Assembly (NCBI RefSeq): GCF_036226525.1
Contig: NZ_CP108487.1
Coordinates: 5,952,001-6,016,000 of the forward strand
Direction of reading: 5' to 3'
Length of the DNA: 64,000 nt
Source: Kribbella sp. NBC_01245
GTDB lineage: Bacteria > Actinomycetota > Actinomycetes > Propionibacteriales > Kribbellaceae
The position numbers and the translations under genes were made by a program. This document shows positions 33,066-41,620 of this stretch, one piece after another (positions within the stretch are counted from its first letter, which is position 1; the number at the start of each line of letters is the position of its first letter). The notes under the pieces are model-generated. The model did no database searches and was not told where the DNA came from. It saw nothing but the letters and a program-made list of their open reading frames with translations.

Positions 33066-33791
33066 TCAGGGAGTGCCCCGAGATGTAGTGGGTTTGGCGA
33101 TCACGACCGCGTTGCTCAGATAGGCACTGCCGTCCCAGTCCTCGCAGGTGACGAGGACCAGCCGGCCCGGACCGCTCTGGCTGAAGATCCGCGCGGCCTG
33201 CTTGGCCAGGGCCTTCTTGCGATAGACGGTCACCGAGGCCACCACATAGCGGAGCGTGCGTTGCCCGGTGGTGGTCACCGTGACCGCGTCACCGGTGGTC
33301 AATTCACCGAGGTCGTCGAATGCGCCACCACCGTCATGCACCGTATGACCGGTGATGATGGCCGAGCCTTTGGCCGCGCCGGGCCTCGCGCCCTCGGACC
33401 ACCAACCGATCAAGCGGGGATTCGACGGCGGGATGAGAGCTCTGTCGCGGGCGCGAATCCTGAGCACGCGAGCGGAGATGCCCAGACTGGGCACGGAGAC
33501 CCGCACCGGATCGCCTGGTTTGAGCCGACCCGCGCTTCTGACCTCGGGAGGAGGCGCCGGTCTGGTGGGCTTCGGCGAAGGGTGGGCCGATCCGGCGCTC
33601 GCTGGTGGGGTCGCGCGGCCGGAGACCGACGACGGGCCGGCAGCCGTTTGCTGCCGGCCGTCAGCGGCCGAGGAACTGCTCCTGACCTGCTGGTAGCCGC
33701 CGATCAGGAGCAGTACCGCGCCGACCGCCAGGGCCACGCTGGTCCATCGAAATAGACGAGCGCGTCCCGGACGGCGACGCTTTCCGGGCAT
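33066..33791 (-). CDS. Class F sortase
   Basis: 241 residues. Membrane anchor at about 15-33 (WTSVALAVGAVLLLIGGY), a Ser/Pro-rich linker to about 85, then the sortase barrel: VRVSVPSLGISARVLRI, the catalytic His in AIITGHTVHDG and Cys in LVLVTCEDWDG. The arginine that normally follows a tyrosine near YxxN is not obvious (YLSNAVVIA). It sits one base from the stop of the TPTV-repeat protein, whose C-terminus could be its substrate. Confidence 0.88.
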   Translation of the reverse strand: MPGKRRRPGRARLFRWTSVALAVGAVLLLIGGYQQVRSSSSAADGRQQTAAGPSSVSGRATPPASAGSAHPSPKPTRPAPPPEVRSAGRLKPGDPVRVSVPSLGISARVLRIRARDRALIPPSNPRLIGWWSEGARPGAAKGSAIITGHTVHDGGGAFDDLGELTTGDAVTVTTTGQRTLRYVVASVTVYRKKALAKQAARIFSQSGPGRLVLVTCEDWDGSAYLSNAVVIAKPTTSRGTP

Positions 33792-33792
33792 G

Positions 33793-34698
33793 TCAGGCTG
33801 AGTGCTGACCGCGACGCTGCCGTGCCTTCAGGACACCGGCGAACACGAGTACGCCACCGAGGCAGAGCAGGGCGATGCCCCCGACGCTCTGGGGACCGGT
33901 GCCGCCAGAAGTGTTCTGGAGCCCGCCGGACAGACCGGCGTCGATCTCGGTCGGGACCGCGATCGGGGTGCTCGGCGAGCTAGTGGGGGTCTTGGTCGGG
34001 GTGACCGTCGGTGTCACGGTCGGCGTGACGGTCGGGGTCACGGTGGGTGTGACCGTCGGCGTGACGGTGGGGGTCACGGTCGGGGTGACCGTCGGTGTCA
34101 CGGTTGGCGTGACGGTCGGGGTGACGGTCGGGGTGACCGTCGGCGTCACAGTCGGGGTGACGGTCGGCGTCGGCGTCGGCGTGGTCGACACCTTGCCCAC
34201 GCAGAAGGTGACGTGGCTAAGGCCGTAGAACTTGCCGTTGCTGGCGTTCACCGGCGTGTGCAGCCCGAGTTCGGCAGCGGTCCCGAGCGGGCGGTAGTCG
34301 TAGAAGTTCGCGTTCGGACCGCCCTTGATGATGGCGCCGAGCACGACGCCGCCGGTAGCGGTGAAGTCGACGAGCTGGCCGCCGGTCTGGTCGCCCGGGT
34401 GGCTCGGGTCGTCGACGAGCAACTCACGCTCGGTCCACTTCACCGTGATGCCATTCGTGGTCTTCGAACCCGGTGTCGGCGGGTCGAACTTGATCTCCGT
34501 CGACCCCGGCACCAGCTGAGCGCAGGTCGGGTTACCGGGCTTCACGATGCCGTCGGCAGAGGCCGAGGGCGCCATCGCGAGCGTGACGCCGCCCAGCGCC
34601 AGCGCCAGCGCGCCGGTGCCACTGAGCAGTGCGATCGCCCGCGAGCTCTTCCCCTTCGGGGTCGCACCCACCTGCTCGCTCCTCGATACTTCGCTCAC
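33793..34698 (-). CDS. Cell-surface protein with TPTV repeats, putative sortase substrate
   Basis: 301 residues. A long signal peptide (about 1-48, with basic N-terminus and ALLSGTGALALALGGVTLA) is followed by a 120-residue beta-rich domain containing two cysteines (NPTCAQL, HVTFCVG) and then about 14 TPTV tetrads forming a stalk. The C-terminus has VPTEIDAGLSGG, a 20-residue hydrophobic helix (IALLCLGGVLVFAGVL) and a basic tail KARQRRG. That layout is a wall-anchoring signal but lacks LPXTG. First of a two-gene unit with the sortase. Confidence 0.85.
   Translation of the reverse strand: MSEVSRSEQVGATPKGKSSRAIALLSGTGALALALGGVTLAMAPSASADGIVKPGNPTCAQLVPGSTEIKFDPPTPGSKTTNGITVKWTERELLVDDPSHPGDQTGGQLVDFTATGGVVLGAIIKGGPNANFYDYRPLGTAAELGLHTPVNASNGKFYGLSHVTFCVGKVSTTPTPTPTVTPTVTPTVTPTVTPTVTPTVTPTVTPTVTPTVTPTVTPTVTPTVTPTVTPTVTPTKTPTSSPSTPIAVPTEIDAGLSGGLQNTSGGTGPQSVGGIALLCLGGVLVFAGVLKARQRRGQHSA
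33998..34170. repeat. 12-base coding microrepeat (TPTV stalk)
   Basis: About fourteen 12-base units of the form GTGACCGTCGGN, coding for TPTV on the minus strand. Third positions vary between units (GTCGGG, GTCGGC, GTCGGT, GTGGGG), so the tract is older than the most recent slippage. Confidence 0.85.
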
Positions 34699-35018
34699 TT
34701 CTCATCCTTACGTTTCGTGCCGGCCAGTGCGGCAGGCAAAGGGTCTTCAGTGGTCCGCCGGAACGACGCCCGGACTGGTACTAGGGCGGCTTGGCGATCG
34801 TTCAGACCCGGAATCCACTGGTATTCGCCACCATCGCGACCCAGAGAACAGACCGCCCCACAGAAACGACAACCCCGGCATTATGTTGCCGCCGGGTCAC
34901 AACGCACAAGCAGCGAGGCCACGACTCGCCGTCAGGCTCGTCAACCGCCGGGATGAGAAGATGCCGACTGTCCCGTTAACGATATGGCGCTGGGAACTCG
35001 ACGACGTGGGAGAAGTGG
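34699..35018. other. 320-base intergenic region
   Basis: Divergent promoter region between the surface protein and the EccA-like ATPase. I see no gene, no clear dyad and no repeat; GGGAGAAG before 35019 is the ribosome site of the ATPase gene. Confidence 0.5.
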
Positions 35019-36734
35019 ATGTCTGAGCAGTCCGCCGGCCTGTTGGGGCGCCGTCGCGCGCGTGGGCTGTGGGTGAAGGGCGCGAAACAGCTCGGATTCG
35101 CCAAGGCCGACGAGAAGACCGCCACCGTGGACAAACCGGCCGCGCTGGAGTCGTTCACCAAGGCCGTCGAGCTCGACGGTGGTATGACGGACGCCTGGCT
35201 CGGGTTCCACGCGGCGGGCGGCGACGCCGATACCGCGCTGGACAAGATGGTCGCGGGTATCGCCCGGTTCGGCGAGGAGCGGGATGCCGACAAGCGCCGG
35301 CTCAGCTCGACCTTCCACGCCGGCTGGTGGTTCAAGCTCACGCTGGAGACCACCGACGACGTCTGGCATGCCGAGTCGTTGCGCCGCCTCGGCGAGGGTG
35401 ATGCCGAGGCCGCCGAGCGGGCCGCGAACGAGGTGATCGAGACCGGCCGCCAGCATTTCCTGCTCTCTGCTGTCGCCCAGCTGCGCAAGCGGTACGACGA
35501 GGCCGTGCGGCATCTCCGCCAGGTCCCGTCCGACGGTCATCTCGGTGCCGAGGCGGTGCTCCGCCAGGGCATGGTGCTGGCCCAGCTGGAGGAGTGGGGC
35601 GAGGCCGAGACGCTGTTGCGCCAGGCGGCCGGGCAGCAGCTCAACGAGCTCATCCAGGTCGACGCGGAGTACTGGCTCGGCTTCGTCTACCGCGGCTCGG
35701 GCAAGGAGGACGCGGCGCTTCGGCAGTTCCAGTGGGTCTACGGGCGCAATCCCGACCACCGCCAGGTCGCGCAGGCCGTGATGGACCCCGAGGTGGTGCT
35801 CGAAACCCATCCGCGCGATCGGCGCAAGGCCGCTGAGCCCGTCGTACGACGTGGGGCCCCGACCGCGCCGGCGTTGCACCGGCAGCCGGACTGGGGTGCG
35901 GTGCAGGGCATTCTGAACGAGCTCGACCGCAACGTCGGCATGGAGGACGTCAAACGCCAGGTCGCGGCGGTTGCGGCGCAGGTCAGGGCCGGGCTGATGC
36001 GGGCCGAGCGGGGTTTGCCCACGCCCAAGCTCGGCGGCCACCTCATCTTCGCCGGACCGCCCGGTACGGGTAAGACCACCGTCGCGCGCGTGGTGGCCCG
36101 GCTGTACTGCGCCCTCGGCCTGCTCGCCGGTGACACGGTCATCGAGACCGACCGGTCAGGGCTGGTCGGGGAGTACATCGGCCAGACCGCCGTGAAGACG
36201 AACAAGGTCGTGGACTCCGCGCTGGACGGTGTGCTGTTCATCGACGAGGCCTACGCGTTGCGGAACAAGAATCTCCGCAGCGACTTCGGCATCGAGGCGA
36301 TCGACACGTTGCTGAAGCGGATGGAGGACGACCGCGATCGGCTGGTGGTCATCGTGGCCGGCTACACCAAGAAGATGGCCGAGTTCCTCGAGGCCAACCC
36401 GGGTCTGCGCAGCCGCTTCTCGACCCGGATCGACTTCCCCCGGTACACGGCCGACCAGCTGCGTGAGATCGCGTTCCGGCTGGTCGATGGGCGCGGTGAT
36501 CACATGAGCGATGACGCTGTCGTCGCGCTCACCGCCGTACTCGATCAGGTCTGTGCGGATGGCCGGATCGACGAGCTGGGTAATGCCCGGTTCATCCGGA
36601 CCATCCTGGAGGCGGCTGCGAAACACCGCGACCTGCGGCTGTTCCAGTCGCCGGGCACGCCGACGGATCTCGAGCTGATGACGCTCGACGCGTCGGACTT
36701 CCGCAGCGCGATCGACGAGGTCCTCAGCTTTTGA
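35019..36734 (+). CDS. Type VII secretion AAA ATPase, EccA-like
   Basis: 571 residues. The N-terminal half (about 1-285) is a TPR-like helical domain, including YWLGFVYRGSGKEDAALRQF. The CbxX/SpoVK AAA module follows: DRNVGMEDVKRQVAAV, Walker A FAGPPGTGKTT, GLVGEYIGQTA, Walker B VLFIDEAYAL and sensor IVAGYTKKM, and arginine finger region LRSRFSTRIDF. Length and order match mycobacterial EccA, which assists export of ESX substrates. No other Ecc gene is in the window. Confidence 0.9.
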   Translation: MSEQSAGLLGRRRARGLWVKGAKQLGFAKADEKTATVDKPAALESFTKAVELDGGMTDAWLGFHAAGGDADTALDKMVAGIARFGEERDADKRRLSSTFHAGWWFKLTLETTDDVWHAESLRRLGEGDAEAAERAANEVIETGRQHFLLSAVAQLRKRYDEAVRHLRQVPSDGHLGAEAVLRQGMVLAQLEEWGEAETLLRQAAGQQLNELIQVDAEYWLGFVYRGSGKEDAALRQFQWVYGRNPDHRQVAQAVMDPEVVLETHPRDRRKAAEPVVRRGAPTAPALHRQPDWGAVQGILNELDRNVGMEDVKRQVAAVAAQVRAGLMRAERGLPTPKLGGHLIFAGPPGTGKTTVARVVARLYCALGLLAGDTVIETDRSGLVGEYIGQTAVKTNKVVDSALDGVLFIDEAYALRNKNLRSDFGIEAIDTLLKRMEDDRDRLVVIVAGYTKKMAEFLEANPGLRSRFSTRIDFPRYTADQLREIAFRLVDGRGDHMSDDAVVALTAVLDQVCADGRIDELGNARFIRTILEAAAKHRDLRLFQSPGTPTDLELMTLDASDFRSAIDEVLSF

Positions 36735-36740
36735 GTGGTC

Positions 36741-36766
36741 GCCCGCCCCCTTTGCCGGGGGCGGGC
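36741..36766. terminator. Bidirectional terminator
   Basis: GCCCGCCCCC (36741-36750) pairs with GGGGGCGGGC (36757-36766) around TTTGCC, between the stops at 36734 and 36774 of two convergent genes. CTTTATTT follows on the plus strand. Confidence 0.85.
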
Positions 36767-36773
36767 TCCTGCT

Positions 36774-38678
36774 TTATTTGAACTGGCTGAGGAAGGACTT
36801 GAGGATCGGGCCGGCCGCCTTCGAGCCGGAGGCCCCGCCCTCGACGATGACCGCGAAGGCGACGTCGCCGCGGTAGCCGATCATCCAGCCGTTGGTGGTG
36901 ACCTTGCCGTTCACGACGACCTCGGCCGTGCCGGTCTTGGCCGAGACGGCGCCGTTGCCGGCCAGCACCTTGCCCGTACCGTTCGTGACGGTGGAGCGCA
37001 TCATCGCGCGCAACGCCGACGCGGTGGCCGGCGGCAGCGGGCTCGCGGCGGGACCGGCCGGGTCCTTGCCGGGGACCAGCACCGGCTTGAGCGCGGTGCC
37101 GTTCTTGACTGTGGCCGCGACCATCGCCATCTGCAGCGGGCTGGCGGTCACGGTGCCCTGGCCGATCATCGACGCGGCCTTCTCGACGTCATCCTTCGGC
37201 GCCGGCACGGTACCGCCATACGACGAGATCGACACCTTCGTGTCCTGACCGAAGCCGAACATCGCGGCGGCCTTGACCATGCCGTCGCGCGCCAGCTTTC
37301 CCTGGTTCGAGATCAACGCCGTGTTGCAGGACTGCTCGAACGCGCGCTGCAGCGAGCCCGACCCGTACGGCGCGAGCGCGTCGTAGTTCTTGAAGGTCTT
37401 GCCGAACACGGTGATGGTGTTGCTGCAGGTCACCGGCGAACTCGCGGTCATCCCGGTGCCGAGCAGCGCCGCCGCGGTGACGACCTTGAACGTCGAACCC
37501 GGCGCATACCGGCCGAGGAACGCGCGGTTGTAGCTGGTCGCCGTCGGACCGTTCGCCGCCGCGAGGATCTGGCCGGTCGAGGCCTGGATCGCGACCAGCG
37601 AGGCGGGCAGCTTGCTGGTGCCGAGGGCCTTCTCGGCGGCGCGCTGCAAGGACGCGTCGATGCTGGTCTTCACCGCGGTCCCCGGCTTGGTGGGCTGCTT
37701 GAAGACGTCCTTCACCGTGCGCTTGGTGTCCTTGGCGCGCAGCGTGACGACACCACCGGGCGTGCCGGCGAGCTGCTGCTGGTACACGAACTGCAGCGCG
37801 CTCGCGCCGACGTCGTCACTCGACGCGGCGGTCGGACCGGCGTTCTTCAGGGACTCCGCGTCGGCCTGCTTCATGACGCCGATCAGGTTCCGGGCGAAGG
37901 TGGGCGTCTCCGCGAGTGACTTGGTACCGCCCATGGTCAGCACGCCGGGCAGCTTGCCCATCTTCGGTTGGATCTTGTACCACTCTTCGGCACGGATGGT
38001 GATCGCGTCGACGAACTGGCCGACCGGCGCGGCGACAGCGCGCTTCTTCAGCCGGGCCGGATCAACGTCCAGGTACGTCTTGAAGGCGGCGTACGTCGCG
38101 GCGGTGGCCTTGTTACCGGCGGCGACGCCGACCGTCACCACCTGGCGCTGCGAGGTGAGCGGTTTGCCGGTGCGGTCGAGGATCGAGGCGCGCGGCGGCA
38201 GCGTGCGGGAGCGCTTGAGGTAGTTCGCCTCGCCGAGCTCGGGGTAGATCGAGTCGCCGGTGGCCTTCACCTTCCAGGCGTCGCCGACTTTGACGGTGGC
38301 GACCTTGGCGGTCCAGGTCATCGTGCCGATACCGCGCAGAATGGCCTCGACGGCGACGTCCTGGGTGCAGTTGGACCCGTCCGCGCAGGACGCCTCGCCC
38401 GTTGGCGTCACCTTGGCGCTGGCGACGGCGAGGGCGGTGTCGACCCCGTCCAACTGTGGGCCGAACGTGGCCGGGTTGTCGGTCAGCGCGGCGGCGGCAT
38501 CCGGTTTGCCCTCCGGGGCCCAGGCCTTCACCCAGGCGGCGGCATACGACTTCACCACCGCGGCCGAGGCGGCCTTCTCGTCGTTCGGATCCGGCTTGCC
38601 ATTGGCATCGGGTTTGCTATCGGAACAGGAAGTGGCCAGCAGAGCGGCGCTCAGGCAGACGATCGCAGTTCGCTTCAC
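36774..38678 (-). CDS. Penicillin-binding protein (MecA_N plus transpeptidase), lipoprotein
   Basis: 634 residues from a GTG at 38678 (reads MKRTAIVCLSAALLATSC). The lipobox LLATSC gives a lipid anchor. An NTF2-like MecA_N domain spans about 35-145, then the PBP dimerisation domain (LPPRASILDRTGKPLTSQRQVVTVGV). The transpeptidase has SxxK in YAPGSTFK, SxN in QSCNTA and KTG in AKTGTAE. It crosslinks peptidoglycan outside the membrane. Class B-like proteins of this build can have low beta-lactam affinity. The reading from 38753 is too long. Confidence 0.92.
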   Translation of the reverse strand: MKRTAIVCLSAALLATSCSDSKPDANGKPDPNDEKAASAAVVKSYAAAWVKAWAPEGKPDAAAALTDNPATFGPQLDGVDTALAVASAKVTPTGEASCADGSNCTQDVAVEAILRGIGTMTWTAKVATVKVGDAWKVKATGDSIYPELGEANYLKRSRTLPPRASILDRTGKPLTSQRQVVTVGVAAGNKATAATYAAFKTYLDVDPARLKKRAVAAPVGQFVDAITIRAEEWYKIQPKMGKLPGVLTMGGTKSLAETPTFARNLIGVMKQADAESLKNAGPTAASSDDVGASALQFVYQQQLAGTPGGVVTLRAKDTKRTVKDVFKQPTKPGTAVKTSIDASLQRAAEKALGTSKLPASLVAIQASTGQILAAANGPTATSYNRAFLGRYAPGSTFKVVTAAALLGTGMTASSPVTCSNTITVFGKTFKNYDALAPYGSGSLQRAFEQSCNTALISNQGKLARDGMVKAAAMFGFGQDTKVSISSYGGTVPAPKDDVEKAASMIGQGTVTASPLQMAMVAATVKNGTALKPVLVPGKDPAGPAASPLPPATASALRAMMRSTVTNGTGKVLAGNGAVSAKTGTAEVVVNGKVTTNGWMIGYRGDVAFAVIVEGGASGSKAAGPILKSFLSQFK

Positions 38679-38842
38679 GGTCTCAACTCTCGCATGGTGA
38701 GGGGTGTTCACCCGGAACAGTCTTCGGCGTGTGCCAGCCTGCCAGCACCGCACAACTACTCAACCTTCCTGCACCCTCAGTGATCAGTTCGGATCCCCCC
38801 GACTACTGACGCCCGAGCCGCCCGGAATGTTCACCCGTCAGC

Positions 38843-38878
38843 AAAAAGAAGGGCTCGTCCCCATGGACGAGCCCTTCT
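38843..38878 (-). terminator. Terminator of array copy 1
   Basis: AGAAGGGCTCGTCC (38847-38860) pairs with GGACGAGCCCTTCT (38865-38878); on the minus strand the stem ends in TTTTT. The adjoining sequence is duplicated after copy 2. Confidence 0.85.
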
Positions 38879-38892
38879 CCTGTCACCGCACG

Positions 38893-40182
38893 TCAGTTGT
38901 TACAACGCACCCAAGTCGCCACGAGCAACATTGGCTCAGCCGTGCCGCCGACATCCGACACCTGCAGACGGGTGCGTGTCAGCCCGTTGAGCAAGATTTC
39001 GTAGAAGGTGACTTCCTGGCCCGGAGCCAACTGCTTCCCAGCCAGAATCTCTCCGTTGATGCCGCGCATCGTGAACTGCTCCGTGGTCGGCTCTTGTTCG
39101 TCCGAGTAGTTCTTCGGCGTGAGCTGGATCGAGACGCAGCCGCTGGTGTTGACGTCGATCCAGCTGGTGCCACCGATCGATTCGGCGCCGAAGTACGCCC
39201 CGGCCCGGGTCGGCCACTCCGAGGCCGGGAAGATCTCGTACCACGGGTCACCAGTGCCCCCCGAGGCGAGCACGGGCTTCCAGTACGCGCCACGCCAGAC
39301 GTAATGGGCGAATGTCACCGACCGCGAGGAGCCCGCGGCGATCGGGTACTTCAGCGGCACGTGGAACCGGTACGGCGCGACCGAGCCGCCGACCTTCGCG
39401 GAGATCGTGAAGTTTGCCGTGCCCCTGCTTGCGACGGTCCCGATGCTCTTCCAAGCCTTGCCGGCGGCGTCGTAGCGCTGCAGGTAGATCGGTGAGCCCG
39501 TCGGCACGACCGGGTAGGCCCGGCCGGTTGCCGTGAGGACGCCGACCCGGTTGCCGTCACCCTGGTTGGTGGTCTTGATCGAGTCGAATGCCACGCCACG
39601 CAGGACTGCCGGGTAGACCTTGCCGCTGAGGGCGGTCGTGTACGTCGTTGAGCCCGCGTAGTACGCGCGGTAGTCGTACGCGCCGGTCAGGGTCACGCCG
39701 AACGCGAAGGTGCCGGTGGACGTGGTCTTGGCTGAGGTCAGGTTGATCCAGGAGCTGCCGTTGTGCGGTGTGCGCTGGATGACGACCGTGGCGCCGGCGA
39801 TTTTGGTCGGGGTGCCGTAACGCCACAGGGTGCCGCTGAACCGCACGTTGGTGTTGTAGGTGCCCGAGGTCGGCCCGGTCAGGTTGACCGCTGCCTTGAC
39901 CGAACCGGCCGTGGTGCTCGGCCCACTACTGACGATCGGACCGGCCGTCGTGAGCGGCCCGACGACCTTCAGCGTGCCGCCGGTCTTGGCGCTGTTGTTC
40001 GCAATCGGCGTGGCGGTGTTCACCGGCCGATCCTGCTTGATCGCGCCGACCGGCTTGTCCGGCCCCCCGGCGCTGCCGGACGCGTTCGCTGCCGGGGCAA
40101 TACCCGCGGCGGTCAAACACAACCCGACCGCAACCGCCGACCCGGCAATACGCCGGACGGCTCCCCCCTGGGAAAACTTCAT
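38893..40182 (-). CDS. Secreted tandem paralog 1 (Ig-like/HYVWR family)
   Basis: 429 residues. Signal peptide about 1-34 ending PAANA; a Gly/Thr/Pro linker to about 95. Ig-like unit 1 (about 95-185) has SGTYNTNVRFSGTLWRYGTP, TVVIQRTPH and AYDYRAYYAGSTTYTT. Unit 2 (about 190-275) has PIYLQRYDAAGKAWKSIGTV. Then HYVWRGAYWKPVLASGG and a C-terminal beta domain from about 310 with TSWIDVNTSGCVS and RLQVSDVGG, ending VRCNN. The two cysteines probably pair. Function unknown. First-position homolog of five further genes upstream on the strand. Confidence 0.88.
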   Translation of the reverse strand: MKFSQGGAVRRIAGSAVAVGLCLTAAGIAPAANASGSAGGPDKPVGAIKQDRPVNTATPIANNSAKTGGTLKVVGPLTTAGPIVSSGPSTTAGSVKAAVNLTGPTSGTYNTNVRFSGTLWRYGTPTKIAGATVVIQRTPHNGSSWINLTSAKTTSTGTFAFGVTLTGAYDYRAYYAGSTTYTTALSGKVYPAVLRGVAFDSIKTTNQGDGNRVGVLTATGRAYPVVPTGSPIYLQRYDAAGKAWKSIGTVASRGTANFTISAKVGGSVAPYRFHVPLKYPIAAGSSRSVTFAHYVWRGAYWKPVLASGGTGDPWYEIFPASEWPTRAGAYFGAESIGGTSWIDVNTSGCVSIQLTPKNYSDEQEPTTEQFTMRGINGEILAGKQLAPGQEVTFYEILLNGLTRTRLQVSDVGGTAEPMLLVATWVRCNN

Positions 40183-40247
40183 GGGATTCCTGCCTTCTTG
40201 ACTTAGTGCGAACAGATGCCTCCGGGAATGCTCACCCGTCAGCCGAA

Positions 40248-40280
40248 AGAGGGGCCCGTCCCGATGGGACGGGCCCCTCT
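40248..40280 (-). terminator. Terminator of array copy 2
   Basis: AGAGGGGCCCGTCCC (40248-40262) pairs perfectly with GGGACGGGCCCCTCT (40266-40280). The flanking sequence is homologous to that after copy 1, but the stem bases differ and compensate. Confidence 0.82.
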
Positions 40281-40292
40281 GTCATTGCGCGA

Positions 40293-41582
40293 TCAGTTGT
40301 TACAACGCACCCAGGTCGACACGCTGACCTTGGGCTTGCCGTTGCCGGCGATGTCCGCGACCTGCAGCCGGGTCCGGCCCAGTCCGCCGAGTGAGATCTC
40401 GTAGAAGATGGCCTCCTCGTCCGGAACCAGGACCTTGCCGGCCAGCACCCCGCCGCTGGTGTTACGGACCGTGAACTGCTCAGTGGTCGCAGGCGGGTAT
40501 TGGTCTGAGTAGTTGTGCATCAATACCTGGAGCGAAACGCACCCGCTGGTGTTGACGTCGATGTAGCTCGAGCCGTTGACGTCGGCGCCGAAGTAGGCGC
40601 CGTTGCGGTTCGGGTAATCCGCCACGGTCTCGTACGCCCACCACGGATCGTTGGTGCCACCCGAGGCGAGCACGGGCTTCCAGTACGCGCCACGCCAGAC
40701 GTAATGGGCGAATGTCACCGACCGCGAGGAGCCCGCGGCGATCGGGTACTTCAGCGGCACGTGGAACCGGTACGCCGCGACCGAACCGCCGACCTTCGCC
40801 GAGATCGCGAAGTTGGCCGTGCCCTTGCTGGCGACCGTGCCGATGCTCTTCCAGGCATTACCGGCGCGGTCATAGCGCTGCAAGTAGATCGGCGAGCCCG
40901 TCGGCACTACCGGGTAGGCCCGACCGGCAGCCGTGAGGACGCCGATCCGATTGCCAGTGCCCTGGTTCGTGGTCTTGATCGAGTCGAATGCCACGCCACG
41001 CAGGACTGCCGGGTAGACCTTGCCGCTGAGGGCGGTCGTGTACGTCGTTGAGCCCGCGTAGTACGCGCGGTAGTCGTACGCGCCGGTCAGGGTCACGCCG
41101 AACGCGAAGGTGCCGGTGGACGTGGTCTTGGCTGAGGTCAGGTTGATCCAGGAGCTGCCGTTGTGCGGTGTGCGCTGGATGACGACCGTGGCGCCGGCGA
41201 TTTTGGTCGGGGTGCCGTAACGCCACAGGGTGCCGCTGAACCGCACGTTGGTGTTGTAGGTGCCCGAGGTCGGCCCGGTCAGGTTGACCGCTGCCTTGAC
41301 CGAACCGGCCGTGGTGCTCGGCCCACTACTGATGACCGGACCGGCCGTCGTGAGCGGCCCGACAACCTTCAGCGTGCCGCCCGTCTTCGAGGCGTTGCTC
41401 CCGATCGGACCGGCCGTGTTGACCGGCCGATCGGCCTTGATCGCGCCAGTGGGCTTGTCCGGCCCCCCGGCGCTGCCGGACGCGTTCGCTGCCGGGGCAA
41501 TACCCGCGGCGGTCAAACACAACCCGACCGCAACCGCCGACCCGGCAATACGCCGGACGGCTCCCCCCTTGTTGATGTTCAT
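40293..41582 (-). CDS. Secreted tandem paralog 2
   Basis: 429 residues from ATG 41582 (MNINKGGAVRRIAGSAVAVG); the longer reading from 41651 enters the upstream gap. It is the same length as copy 1 and almost identical to it from the signal peptide through Ig-like unit 2. The C-terminal domain differs: YETVADYPNRNGAYFGADVN, SYIDVNTSGCVSLQVLMHNYSDQ, ending VRCNN. Recent duplication with a diverged C-terminal domain is the direct reading. Confidence 0.88.
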   Translation of the reverse strand: MNINKGGAVRRIAGSAVAVGLCLTAAGIAPAANASGSAGGPDKPTGAIKADRPVNTAGPIGSNASKTGGTLKVVGPLTTAGPVISSGPSTTAGSVKAAVNLTGPTSGTYNTNVRFSGTLWRYGTPTKIAGATVVIQRTPHNGSSWINLTSAKTTSTGTFAFGVTLTGAYDYRAYYAGSTTYTTALSGKVYPAVLRGVAFDSIKTTNQGTGNRIGVLTAAGRAYPVVPTGSPIYLQRYDRAGNAWKSIGTVASKGTANFAISAKVGGSVAAYRFHVPLKYPIAAGSSRSVTFAHYVWRGAYWKPVLASGGTNDPWWAYETVADYPNRNGAYFGADVNGSSYIDVNTSGCVSLQVLMHNYSDQYPPATTEQFTVRNTSGGVLAGKVLVPDEEAIFYEISLGGLGRTRLQVADIAGNGKPKVSVSTWVRCNN

Positions 41583-41620
41583 CTGATTCCCATCCCTTTG
41601 GTTATTCAGGTCCAACAGGT

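Noticed and set aside
33998..34170. Short regular repeats resembling a CRISPR array
   Set aside because: Units are 12 bases without spacers and lie in frame in a coding sequence giving TPTV.
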